Shown here in pieces: positions 15,297 through 22,441 of a stretch of 64,000 nt of DNA. The stretch covers positions 62,001 to 126,000 of the forward strand of contig NZ_JAJTSZ010000012.1 in assembly GCF_021440195.1 (NCBI RefSeq), written 5' to 3'. Every line of letters starts with the position of its first letter. The first letter of the stretch is position 1. The DNA comes from Dyadobacter sp. CY356 (lineage in GTDB: Bacteria > Bacteroidota > Bacteroidia > Cytophagales > Spirosomataceae). A program made the position numbers and the translations under genes. The notes under the pieces were generated by a model. It did no database searches, had not been told where the DNA came from, and saw nothing but the letters and a program-made list of their open reading frames with translations.

Positions 15297-15362
15297 TCGG
15301 CAATCGGCAATCAGCGTTTTTGGCTGATAGCCGACTGCCGACTGCCGAAAGCCGACTGCCCC
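15297..15362. repeat. GC-rich palindromic repeat (family C), copy 1
   Basis: The region is made of repeats of GGCAATCGGCAATCAGC and the complementary GCTGATAGCCGACTGCC, with GCCGACTGCCGAAAGCC at the end, so it folds as an imperfect hairpin between leuD and the next gene. A closely related stretch in the opposite orientation lies at 45009-45041. It has no coding content. Confidence 0.65.
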
Positions 15363-16946
15363 ATGAATAAACGCTACATAGAAATAATGGACACGACACT
15401 CCGGGATGGAGAACAAACATCCGGTGTGTCGTTTTCCGCATCTGAAAAGCTGACGATAGCTCAGCTCTTGTTGCAAGAAGTAAAAGTTGACCGCATAGAA
15501 ATCGCTTCGGCACGTGTTTCCGAAGGAGAATTTGAAGCGGTTAAAAAAATTACAAACTGGGCAAATCAAAACGGTTTTATTGATAAAATCGAAGTTTTGA
15601 CTTTTGTTGATGGTGACGCGTCCATTAACTGGATGCTCAATTCGGGTGCAAAAGTGATGAATTTGCTAACAAAAGGATCTTTAAATCACCTCACCTTTCA
15701 ATTAAAAAAGACTCCGCAGCAGCATTTTGAAGATATTGAACAGGTTATTGAACTTGCACAATCGAATGGCATAAGCTGTAATGTTTATCTTGAAGATTGG
15801 AGTAATGGTATGCGTACCTCCCGTGAATACGTTTTTGCTGCGCTCGACTTTTTGACAAAACAACCTGTAAAACGGATTTTACTGCCCGACACGCTGGGAA
15901 TCCTTACGCCTTCTGAATCTTATGAATTCGTAAAATCAATCGTCGATCGATATCCTGACAATCATTTCGAATTTCATGCCCATAACGATTATGATCTGAG
16001 CATTGCCAACGTAATGGAAGCAATTCGCGCAGGTGCACATGGACTTCATTTAACCGTTAATGGTATGGGCGAAAGAGCTGGAAATGCTTCTTTGGCGAGT
16101 ACCATAGCCGTTATAAATGATTTCATGCCGGAAGTTGAGACTTCGGTTGTTGAACGGTCCTTGTATAAAATCAGTAAGATTGTTGAGACATTTTCAGGTA
16201 TAAGAATTCCTTCTAACCGGCCGATTGTTGGCGAAAGTGTTTTTACGCAAACTGCTGGTATTCATGCAGATGGAGATAAGAAAAATAATCTCTATTTCAG
16301 TAATCTGATGCCGGAACGTTTTGGAAGATTGCGTTCTTATGCATTGGGTAAAACTTCGGGAAAAGCGAATATTGAGAATAACCTGAAAGATATCGGAATC
16401 ACATTATCGGATGCAGATATCAAAAAAGTTACTCAGCGGATCATCGAGCTGGGCGACCGGAAAGAGGTTGTAACGCCGGAAGATCTACCGTATATCATCT
16501 CTGACGTGCTTGATAGCAACGCGATTGAAGAGAAGGTTGTCATTCTGAATTATGTATTAACACATTCGAAAAATCTGAAACCATCCGCAACTTTGCAGAT
16601 TAATTTTGGTGATGAGATTTTTGAGGAAAATGCACAGGGCGACGGTCAGTATGATGCGTTCATGAATGCGCTGAAAAAGATCTATGCGAAAAAAGGAATT
16701 TCATTGCCGATGTTGACGGATTACACCGTACGGATCCCGCCCGGAGGAAAAACGGATGCGCTTTGCGAAACAATTATCACCTGGGAAATAAACGGTAAAG
16801 ATGTAAAAACCAGAGGTTTGGATTCTGACCAGACCGTTTCTGCGATCCAGGCAACACAGAAAATGTTGAATTTACTGGGTGTGCCGAGTGCGCTAAATTT
16901 GATCCCAAAGTTGGAAGAGGTTAACTCGGAATTTCAAAAAATATAA
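15363..16946 (+). CDS. LeuA/CimA-family 2-acylmalate synthase with C-terminal regulatory domain
   Basis: This 527-residue Claisen-condensing enzyme of the DRE-TIM family has the N-terminal MDTTLRDGEQTSG with the divalent-metal Asp, the HAHNDYDLSIANV metal-binding His pair, and NGMGERAGNASL. About residues 400-527 form the LeuA-type dimer/allosteric domain (SATLQINFGDEIFEE, then TDALCETIITWEI). The length and regulatory domain differ from the short LeuA at 18.6 kb, so it is not a simple duplicate. It could be citramalate synthase (pyruvate plus acetyl-CoA, a threonine-independent route to isoleucine) or a second 2-isopropylmalate synthase; sequence reading alone does not decide. It lies between leuD and leuB. 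Confidence 0.8.
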   Translation: MNKRYIEIMDTTLRDGEQTSGVSFSASEKLTIAQLLLQEVKVDRIEIASARVSEGEFEAVKKITNWANQNGFIDKIEVLTFVDGDASINWMLNSGAKVMNLLTKGSLNHLTFQLKKTPQQHFEDIEQVIELAQSNGISCNVYLEDWSNGMRTSREYVFAALDFLTKQPVKRILLPDTLGILTPSESYEFVKSIVDRYPDNHFEFHAHNDYDLSIANVMEAIRAGAHGLHLTVNGMGERAGNASLASTIAVINDFMPEVETSVVERSLYKISKIVETFSGIRIPSNRPIVGESVFTQTAGIHADGDKKNNLYFSNLMPERFGRLRSYALGKTSGKANIENNLKDIGITLSDADIKKVTQRIIELGDRKEVVTPEDLPYIISDVLDSNAIEEKVVILNYVLTHSKNLKPSATLQINFGDEIFEENAQGDGQYDAFMNALKKIYAKKGISLPMLTDYTVRIPPGGKTDALCETIITWEINGKDVKTRGLDSDQTVSAIQATQKMLNLLGVPSALNLIPKLEEVNSEFQKI

Positions 16947-16959
16947 AATATCAAAGTAG

Positions 16960-17135
16960 ATTAGGTTATGTCACCCTTTCAGGGTTAAAATCTTAGTTCG
17001 ATCTATCCATTTCTATAATAATGTCATCCCTTCGGGATTTTCAATATGCGATTTTAATCCCGAAGGGATGATATTATTATAGAAAAGTGATTCGCCCCCA
17101 ACAACTTTTAAGCCCCGTAGGGGCGGCCTATCACC
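16960..17135. repeat. Nested inverted REP pair (family B), copy 1
   Basis: Between this gene and leuB lie an outer-left hairpin (GGTTATGTCACCC-TTTCA-GGGTTA), an inner-left unit (CTATAATAATGTCATCCC then TTCGGGATT), the inner-right complement (AATCCCGAAGGGATGATATT then ATTATAG), and an outer-right hairpin (GCCCC-GTA-GGGGC followed by GGCCTATCACC). The left and right halves are inverted versions of each other, so the whole can fold back. A second copy with the same order is at about 50.98-51.29 kb. Confidence 0.75.
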
Positions 17136-17228
17136 TTGATACTGAATACTATAAAATTTAAATCAAAAACCATAATAACCCGTAAAGCCAACTAGCCGGC
17201 CAGCGGATTATAAATTTTAACCATAATA

Positions 17229-18299
17229 ATGAAGAAGAACATCTTAATAGTACCTGGTGACGGAATCGGGCAGGAAGTTACAGAAGTTGGAAAAAAAGTT
17301 TTGATTAAAATTGCTGAGAAATTCGGACATGAATTTACTTATGACGAAGCATTAATGGGCCACGTTGCGATTGAAGCAACAGGAAATCCACTTCCGGACG
17401 AAACTTTAGAAAAAATGCGTGCTTCTGATGCGATTTTATTCGGAGCCGTTGGTCACCCGAAATATGATAACGATCCAACTGCAAAAGTTCGCCCTGAGCA
17501 AGGTTTGCTTAAAATGCGTAAGGAACTTGGTTTATATGCCAATTTACGCCCTATCAAACTTTTCGATGAGCTATTGGGTGCTTCTTCGATCAAACCTGAA
17601 ATCCTTAAAGGTTCCGATATCCTTTTCTTCCGTGAGTTGACTGGTGATATTTATTTTGGAGAGAAAGGCCGCAAAAATGATGGAGATACTGCTTACGACA
17701 TCGCTGAATATAGTCGTTATGAAGTAGAACGTATAGCGCGCAGAGCATTTGAAGCAGCCCGTACACGTGGTAAAAAATTATGTTCTGTCGACAAAGCAAA
17801 CGTTTTGGAAACAAGCAGACTTTGGCGTGAAGTGGTTCAGGCGCTTGCTCCTGAATATCCGGACATTACGGTTGAACATCAGTTTGTTGATTCGGCTGCG
17901 ATGATGCTTATCAAAGATCCACGCCGTTTTGATGTGGTTGTAACAGCGAATTTATTCGGTGATATTTTGACAGATGAAGCAAGTCAGATCGCTGGTTCAA
18001 TGGGCATGTTGGCTTCTGCCTCGGTAGGAGACAGCACAGGCGTTTATGAGCCGATCCACGGTTCAGGACATGACATTACTGGTATGGGTGTTGCTAATCC
18101 AATGGCTTCGGTACTTTCTGCCGCTTTGCTGCTTGATATTTCTTTCGGTTTGAAGGCTGAATCTGACGCCATTATCTCGGCGATCGACCAGGTTTTGAAA
18201 GCTGGTTTCCGTACACGCGATATCGCTGATTCAACCACTGCACCAGAATTTATTCTTGGAACGGATGCGATTGGAGAAGAGATTTTGAAACGTATTTGA
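17229..18299 (+). CDS. leuB: 3-isopropylmalate dehydrogenase
   Basis: LeuB oxidatively decarboxylates 3-isopropylmalate with NAD+ to the leucine precursor 4-methyl-2-oxopentanoate. It has 356 residues. Visible motifs: VPGDGIGQEV, FGAVGHPKYDND, the substrate-binding Arg region RPEQGLLKMRKELGLYANLRP, NLFGDILTDEASQIAGSMG with the metal-binding Asp, and the NAD+-type loop EPIHGSGHDI. It ends in TGA. It is separated from leuA by 301 bases that contain a promoter-like element and the leuA attenuator. Confidence 0.97.
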   Translation: MKKNILIVPGDGIGQEVTEVGKKVLIKIAEKFGHEFTYDEALMGHVAIEATGNPLPDETLEKMRASDAILFGAVGHPKYDNDPTAKVRPEQGLLKMRKELGLYANLRPIKLFDELLGASSIKPEILKGSDILFFRELTGDIYFGEKGRKNDGDTAYDIAEYSRYEVERIARRAFEAARTRGKKLCSVDKANVLETSRLWREVVQALAPEYPDITVEHQFVDSAAMMLIKDPRRFDVVVTANLFGDILTDEASQIAGSMGMLASASVGDSTGVYEPIHGSGHDITGMGVANPMASVLSAALLLDISFGLKAESDAIISAIDQVLKAGFRTRDIADSTTAPEFILGTDAIGEEILKRI

Positions 18300-18357
18300 T
18301 ATAAAAAATAAGATTCATTATAAAATACATCTTTTTTTGAATTTTCATTAAGAATGA

Positions 18358-18388
18358 TTTGTGCAACCAAAATCTTCTTAGTACTTTG
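18358..18388 (+). promoter_or_regulatory. Probable promoter of the leuA leader
   Basis: TTTG (-33 type) is followed about 20 bases later by TAGTACTTTG, a near match to the Bacteroidota -7 element TAnnTTTG. It lies about 45 bases before the leader-peptide start. It is not an exact consensus match. Confidence 0.4.
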
Positions 18389-18406
18389 CAGAAGAAAATC
18401 GCAGTC

Positions 18407-18420
18407 AGCGAATTTTCGCA
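18407..18420. promoter_or_regulatory. Near-palindrome shared with the ilv leader region
   Basis: AGCGAATTTTCGCA contains the 12-base inverted repeat GCGAA-TT-TTCGC. It matches 12 of 14 bases with the core of the ilv palindrome (AGCGAAATTTCGCT at 2364-2377) and ends 12 bases before the leuA leader start. It is a candidate operator for a common BCAA regulator or part of the leader RNA. Confidence 0.45.
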
Positions 18421-18432
18421 AATAAAATAAAG

Positions 18433-18483
18433 ATGAAACTTATTGACAATTGCATTTTTCTACTCATTCAGAGTAACCCGTAA
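18433..18483 (+). CDS. leuA leader peptide (16 aa)
   Basis: A short frame from ATG 18433 to TAA 18481-18483 encodes MKLIDNCIFLLIQSNP, with six Leu/Ile residues including adjacent Leu codons CTA CTC (18460-18465). It ends just before an antiterminator arm, in the layout expected of an attenuation leader. It is less rich in control codons than the ilv leader, so support rests on position and on the RNA structures after it. Confidence 0.65.
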   Translation: MKLIDNCIFLLIQSNP

Positions 18484-18486
18484 CAA

Positions 18487-18546
18487 GGAGAAAGGCATTG
18501 TCTTGAATAGATCAAAAACCCTTTCTCTAACACGGAAAGGGTTTTA
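18487..18546 (+). promoter_or_regulatory. Transcription attenuator before leuA
   Basis: The terminator arm pair is 18515-18525 AAAACCCTTTC with 18535-18545 GAAAGGGTTTT, an 11-bp perfect stem ending in TTTT. An upstream arm, GAGAAAGG (18488-18495), is perfectly complementary to CCTTTCTC (18520-18527) inside the terminator, so the two folds exclude each other. The leader stop codon is 4 bases before that arm, so a ribosome finishing the leader would mask it and favour termination. A stall at the Leu codons would leave it free. The terminator ends 55 bases before the leuA ATG. Confidence 0.7.
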
Positions 18547-18600
18547 TATTGTCCTAAAATTAGTAAATTCGTAATTCAATCTTTAATCACAGTACCCACA

Positions 18601-19755
18601 ATGAGTCAACGAGTTCAAATCTTCGACACAACATTACGCGACGGCGAACAAGTACCGGGAAGCCAATTGACAACAGAAGAAAAGATAATTGTAGCTACAC
18701 AACTCGAAAAACTGGGGGTAGATGTTATTGAAGCCGGATTTCCTATTTCAAGTCCAGGTGATTTCAGATCAGTAGTAGAAATTTCAAAAGCAGTTCGCGA
18801 ACCAATTATTTGTGCCCTTTCGCGCGCTGTAACCGGCGATATCGATGCTGCCGGAGATGCACTTGAATTTGCAAAAAGAGGCCGCATCCATACCGGAATC
18901 GGCTCATCAGATATTCATATTCAGCATAAATTCAATACGACAAGAGAGAAGATTCTTGAAAGAGCAATTGCTGCTACTAAATATGCAAAAGGAAAAGTAG
19001 AAGACGTAGAGTTTTATTGCGAAGATGCAGGAAGGGCAGATCTTGTTTTCCTGGCACAATTGGTTGAGGCTGTGATCGCTGCGGGTGCAACGGTGGTAAA
19101 TATTCCTGATACAACGGGATATTGCTTACCGGAAGAATATGGTGCCAAAATCAAATATATTTTCGAAAACGTAAAAGGAATTCATAACGCAACAATTTCT
19201 ATTCACTGCCATAATGATCTTGGTTTAGCGACTGCTAACTCATTGGCTGGTATCCGTGAAGGTGCGCGCCAGGTGGAAGTAACCATGAATGGAATTGGTG
19301 AGCGCGCCGGAAATACTTCTTTGGAAGAAGTAGTAATGGCTTTAAATGTTCACAAAGAACTAGGTTACGAAACGGGTGTAAATTCGCAATTGATTTACCC
19401 TACCAGCCAGTTGGTATCAAAAATGATGCGCATGCCGGTTCAGGCGAATAAAGCGATTGTTGGACGTAATGCTTTCGCACATTCGTCAGGTATTCATCAG
19501 GATGGCCACTTAAAAAATACGCTGAATTACGAGATCATGAACCCGCAGGATGTGGGTGTTGATAAATCGGATATCGTATTGACAGCACGCAGCGGCCGCC
19601 ACGCTTTAAAACACCGTTTAGAGCTTTTAGGCTTCTCTTTTGAGAAAGCAATCCTGGATGATCTTTACAAAAAATTCCTTGATGTAGCCGATTTGAAGAA
19701 AGAAGTTAACGATAAAGATTTAGTGGATTTGGCACGTACGGTTGTCGTCGCTTAA
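18601..19755 (+). CDS. leuA: 2-isopropylmalate synthase, short form without C-terminal regulatory domain
   Basis: LeuA condenses acetyl-CoA with 2-oxoisovalerate, the first step of the leucine branch. Motifs: FDTTLRDGEQVPG (metal Asp), EAGFPISSPGD, the metal-binding HCHNDLGLATANS, NGIGERAGNTSLEEV and SSGIHQDG. The chain stops at 384 residues, so the roughly 120-residue LeuA dimer domain that binds leucine is absent. The shorter form is known in Bacteroidota (family knowledge), and feedback by leucine at that site is then not expected. Control may come from the attenuator directly upstream. It is the last gene of the cluster, followed by a bidirectional terminator. Confidence 0.92.
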   Translation: MSQRVQIFDTTLRDGEQVPGSQLTTEEKIIVATQLEKLGVDVIEAGFPISSPGDFRSVVEISKAVREPIICALSRAVTGDIDAAGDALEFAKRGRIHTGIGSSDIHIQHKFNTTREKILERAIAATKYAKGKVEDVEFYCEDAGRADLVFLAQLVEAVIAAGATVVNIPDTTGYCLPEEYGAKIKYIFENVKGIHNATISIHCHNDLGLATANSLAGIREGARQVEVTMNGIGERAGNTSLEEVVMALNVHKELGYETGVNSQLIYPTSQLVSKMMRMPVQANKAIVGRNAFAHSSGIHQDGHLKNTLNYEIMNPQDVGVDKSDIVLTARSGRHALKHRLELLGFSFEKAILDDLYKKFLDVADLKKEVNDKDLVDLARTVVVA

Positions 19756-19800
19756 TATTTTTCATACATCATTTTGGATAATTACCTGAATATGAATTTG

Positions 19801-19825
19801 ATGTTACAATGCTTTTTTGTAACAT
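19801..19825. repeat. 9-bp inverted repeat after leuA
   Basis: ATGTTACAA (19801-19809) and TTGTAACAT (19817-19825) are perfect complements around a T-rich 7-base spacer, in the leuA-purU convergent gap. It could be an accessory hairpin before the main terminator or a protein site. Confidence 0.4.
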
Positions 19826-19853
19826 TACATATCAATAACATCCATCAGATTAC

Positions 19854-19888
19854 AAAAAGCCCTCGGTGAGTCTGACTAAGGGCTTTTT
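19854..19888. terminator. Bidirectional terminator between leuA and purU
   Basis: The arms AAAAAGCCCT (19854-19863) and AGGGCTTTTT (19879-19888) are perfect complements with an A-run on one side and a T-run on the other. They close both the BCAA cluster (+) and purU (-), whose stop codon lies 7 bases to the right. Confidence 0.85.
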
Positions 19889-19894
19889 TCTTGT

Positions 19895-20728
19895 TTATAA
19901 AATGATGGTCCGGTTGTTATGAATGAAAACGCGGTCGTTGAAAACCAGCTTTAAAGCAGACGTTAATACCCGTTTTTCTGTATCTCTTCCCAACGTTGAC
20001 ATATCACTTGCAGTTTGTCTGTGGTCAACAGATTTCACGTCCTGAGCAATGATCGGACCTTCATCCAGATCATTATTCACAAAATGCGCCGTTGCGCCAA
20101 TGATTTTCACACCACGTTCGTATGCTTGCCGATAGGGATTTGCACCGATAAATGCCGGTAAAAAGGAATGGTGGATATTGACGATTCTGTCCGGAAAATG
20201 ATTGACAAACTCAGGCGTGATGATGCGCATATACTTTGCCAAGACAAGATATTCCGGACGATAAACATCCAGTGTTCTCAAAATCGCTTCTTCGTGTTCC
20301 TCACGGGTTTTGTTTTCATGTGTGATGAAATGAAAAGGTATCCCGAATTTGCTGACCAGCGGCTGCAATGTATTATAATTACTGAACACAGCCAGAATAT
20401 TGGCATCCAGCTCATCAAAGGCATATCGAAGCAATAATTCGCCCAGACAATGGTGTTCCTTTGTTACCAGAACAACAATATCCTTTTTCTTTTTTGGATT
20501 TAAACGCAGATTAATTCCAGCCGGCAGTTTCTTTTGTAGGATTTGCAATAATTCAGTCGCATCCGTTTCCCCTTCAAATTCCGTCCGCATAAAAAAATAC
20601 GCTGACGGACTTACATATTCATCATTTCGGATGATGTTTTGATTATGCTCAAAAAGTATACGTGTTACCTGATAAATGAGCCCTTTATGATCCGGGCCGT
20701 CCATCAGTAATATATGGCGGTGATTCAT
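19895..20728 (-). CDS. purU: Formyltetrahydrofolate deformylase
   Basis: PurU hydrolyses 10-formyl-THF to formate and THF, balancing one-carbon pools. Starting at the Met at 20728 (MNHRHILLMDGPDHKG) gives 277 residues; the frame goes on to 20770 without family-like residues. An N-terminal ACT domain (residues 1-80) is followed by the formyltransferase fold: FSNYNTLQPLVSKFGIPFHFI, the catalytic NIHHSFLPAF with Asn and His, and DLDEGPII with the catalytic Asp near the C-terminus. It is divergent from the methionine sulfoxide reductase gene, with a shared 134-bp promoter region. Confidence 0.93.
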   Translation of the reverse strand: MNHRHILLMDGPDHKGLIYQVTRILFEHNQNIIRNDEYVSPSAYFFMRTEFEGETDATELLQILQKKLPAGINLRLNPKKKKDIVVLVTKEHHCLGELLLRYAFDELDANILAVFSNYNTLQPLVSKFGIPFHFITHENKTREEHEEAILRTLDVYRPEYLVLAKYMRIITPEFVNHFPDRIVNIHHSFLPAFIGANPYRQAYERGVKIIGATAHFVNNDLDEGPIIAQDVKSVDHRQTASDMSTLGRDTEKRVLTSALKLVFNDRVFIHNNRTIIL

Positions 20729-20862
20729 TTGTTCAATTGATACGGGATAATAATGTGCTAAATAACACAATTTTAGCGTTTGGCTTACGAAAATTACTTC
20801 CTATTCGTCCAACTTTTTAAAAGAAACTACTGTTCAACTTATCAAATAGTACAACCTAAGAA

Positions 20863-21348
20863 ATGGCTGAAGAATTAATAATACCCATTGGAACGGATCG
20901 TAAGGAAATTTACGACGCTTTGTTACCACAGATCAATGGTTTAATCGAAACAGAAAGCGATCTGACTGCAAACCTTGCCAATATTGCTGCTGCACTAAAA
21001 GAAGCTTTTGGATTTTTTTGGGTTGGATTTTATGTGGCAAAAGAGGGACAACTCGTTCTGGGACCATTCCAGGGACCGATTGCCTGCACACGTATACCTT
21101 TCCACAAAGGCGTTTGCGGAGCATGTTACTCGCAGCAAAAAACGATTATTGTACCGGATGTAGATCAGTTTCCCGGACATATCGCCTGTGCTTCTGCTTC
21201 GAAATCAGAGATCGTTCTTCCTGTTTTTCATAGAAACGGGACCGTAGCCATGGTTCTGGATGTCGACAGCGATCAGTTGAATGATTTCTCCGAAACAGAT
21301 GCACAAGGCTTGCAAAGCATTCTAACGCTTTTGGAAAGAAAGTTATAG
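20863..21348 (+). CDS. msrC: Free methionine-(R)-sulfoxide reductase (GAF domain)
   Basis: This 161-residue protein is a single GAF domain of the fRMsr (MsrC/YebR) family, which reduces free methionine-R-sulfoxide with Cys chemistry. Three Cys-containing motifs fit the family: IACTRIPFHKGVCGACYSQQ with the Cys cluster, DVDQFPGHIACASASKSEIVLP with the catalytic Cys, and the terminal DSDQLNDFSETDAQGL. WVGFYV is the strand typical of the fold. It stands alone, convergent with the TIM-barrel gene, whose stop starts at the very next base. Confidence 0.88.
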   Translation: MAEELIIPIGTDRKEIYDALLPQINGLIETESDLTANLANIAAALKEAFGFFWVGFYVAKEGQLVLGPFQGPIACTRIPFHKGVCGACYSQQKTIIVPDVDQFPGHIACASASKSEIVLPVFHRNGTVAMVLDVDSDQLNDFSETDAQGLQSILTLLERKL

Positions 21349-22272
21349 CTATTTGCTATATCGTTTTCTTAGCAGGTGCATCATAAAAACATTGATTTCC
21401 CATTGATTCGCTAACGGCTGATTCGTGAAAGGAACGGTTGGCATATAATGCGGAGGACCAAATTCTGTCAAAAACGTAATTTGTTCTCCGCTTTTTATTT
21501 TCCTCTCCACAACAACGTCCCACCAGGCCAAATGTGCTTTCAGCGCAGATTCCCATTCCGGAGCGCGGGGATCATTTACTTGCGGACCTTCCGGGTGTCC
21601 GATACGCGCATGGATATGGCCAGCCCGTGAAAGTGCCAGTTTTACCGTTTCCTCCTGATCTTCCAATAAGGTTTCCGCCACATTACACCAGTGCGAAATA
21701 TCGAGCGTTAACTTCAATTTTGGATCTTTCTCGATAAAATTTTTTGCAATATGTGCAGCAAATAGCATTCTTGCACGATGCGTTTCATGATAGATCGGAA
21801 TGCCACTTTTATCCGAAGCTTCGCTGGTATGGTCTATAAATGCTTTATTTTGATCATAACTGAAATGGTCTCTTCCGCTATGACAATTGATATAAAGTGG
21901 TTTGATTTCTGATTTTGTTGTCGCAGCATCAATAGATTTTTTGAAAAAATCCAGATGTGCTACGTAATCTTTTAATCCCGAACCGCATAAAAATCCCACT
22001 TGCAAATCGTGTTTTTTTAATGCTGCAAATAGCTCGTCGCGATCCTTCTGATTCTGCGGCCACCAAAACTCTGCGCCATCATATCCTTCTTTTTTTGCAG
22101 CTGCGCAAAAGGCATCTACGGTTCCTTCATAACCCCAGTTTGTAGCCAGGATTTTTATAGAACCAGCATTCACTTTTTCAAACGAAGGAGCATGTTCTTG
22201 CGCGATTGTTTCTATGGCTGATAAGGTGCCTAATCCGGTTATTGCAGTGCTCATAAATTTTCTACGATTCAT
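21349..22272 (-). CDS. Exported TIM-barrel sugar phosphate isomerase/epimerase-like protein
   Basis: The protein has 307 residues. The N-terminus MNRRKFMSTAITGLGTLSA has the twin-Arg pattern of Tat-exported Bacteroidota proteins. The rest is an AP-endonuclease-2/xylose-isomerase-like barrel: YDGAEFWWP, HSGRDHFS, YHETHRARMLF, LKLTLDISHWCN and HARIGHPEGPQ give the usual His/Glu/Asp metal-site positions, and LTEFGPP lies near the end. The substrate is unknown; families of this type include sugar epimerases and 3-keto-glycoside processing enzymes. It is the last gene of the minus-strand sugar locus (169 bases after the previous one), and its stop abuts the msrC stop. Confidence 0.8.
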   Translation of the reverse strand: MNRRKFMSTAITGLGTLSAIETIAQEHAPSFEKVNAGSIKILATNWGYEGTVDAFCAAAKKEGYDGAEFWWPQNQKDRDELFAALKKHDLQVGFLCGSGLKDYVAHLDFFKKSIDAATTKSEIKPLYINCHSGRDHFSYDQNKAFIDHTSEASDKSGIPIYHETHRARMLFAAHIAKNFIEKDPKLKLTLDISHWCNVAETLLEDQEETVKLALSRAGHIHARIGHPEGPQVNDPRAPEWESALKAHLAWWDVVVERKIKSGEQITFLTEFGPPHYMPTVPFTNQPLANQWEINVFMMHLLRKRYSK

Positions 22273-22441
22273 TTCGTAATGGAATATGGAAACAAATTAA
22301 ATTATGGTAATCCATTGATATATTGCGGATAATGTTTATTTCAGTGCGCTGCACCTTTTCCTGACTTTGGGAAAAATCACATCTACAAATATTTCGCAGC
22401 GCTGCCGCTGTGCTTTTAGAAACTACCTGGCTGCGACAATT

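Noticed and set aside
22273..22441. The GC-rich CAGTGCGCTGC / GCAGCGCTGCCGC stretch between the cytochrome/LRR gene and the TIM-barrel gene as a regulatory element.
   Set aside because: The pairing is imperfect, there is no T-run and no second copy was found, so nothing beyond possible mRNA structure can be supported.
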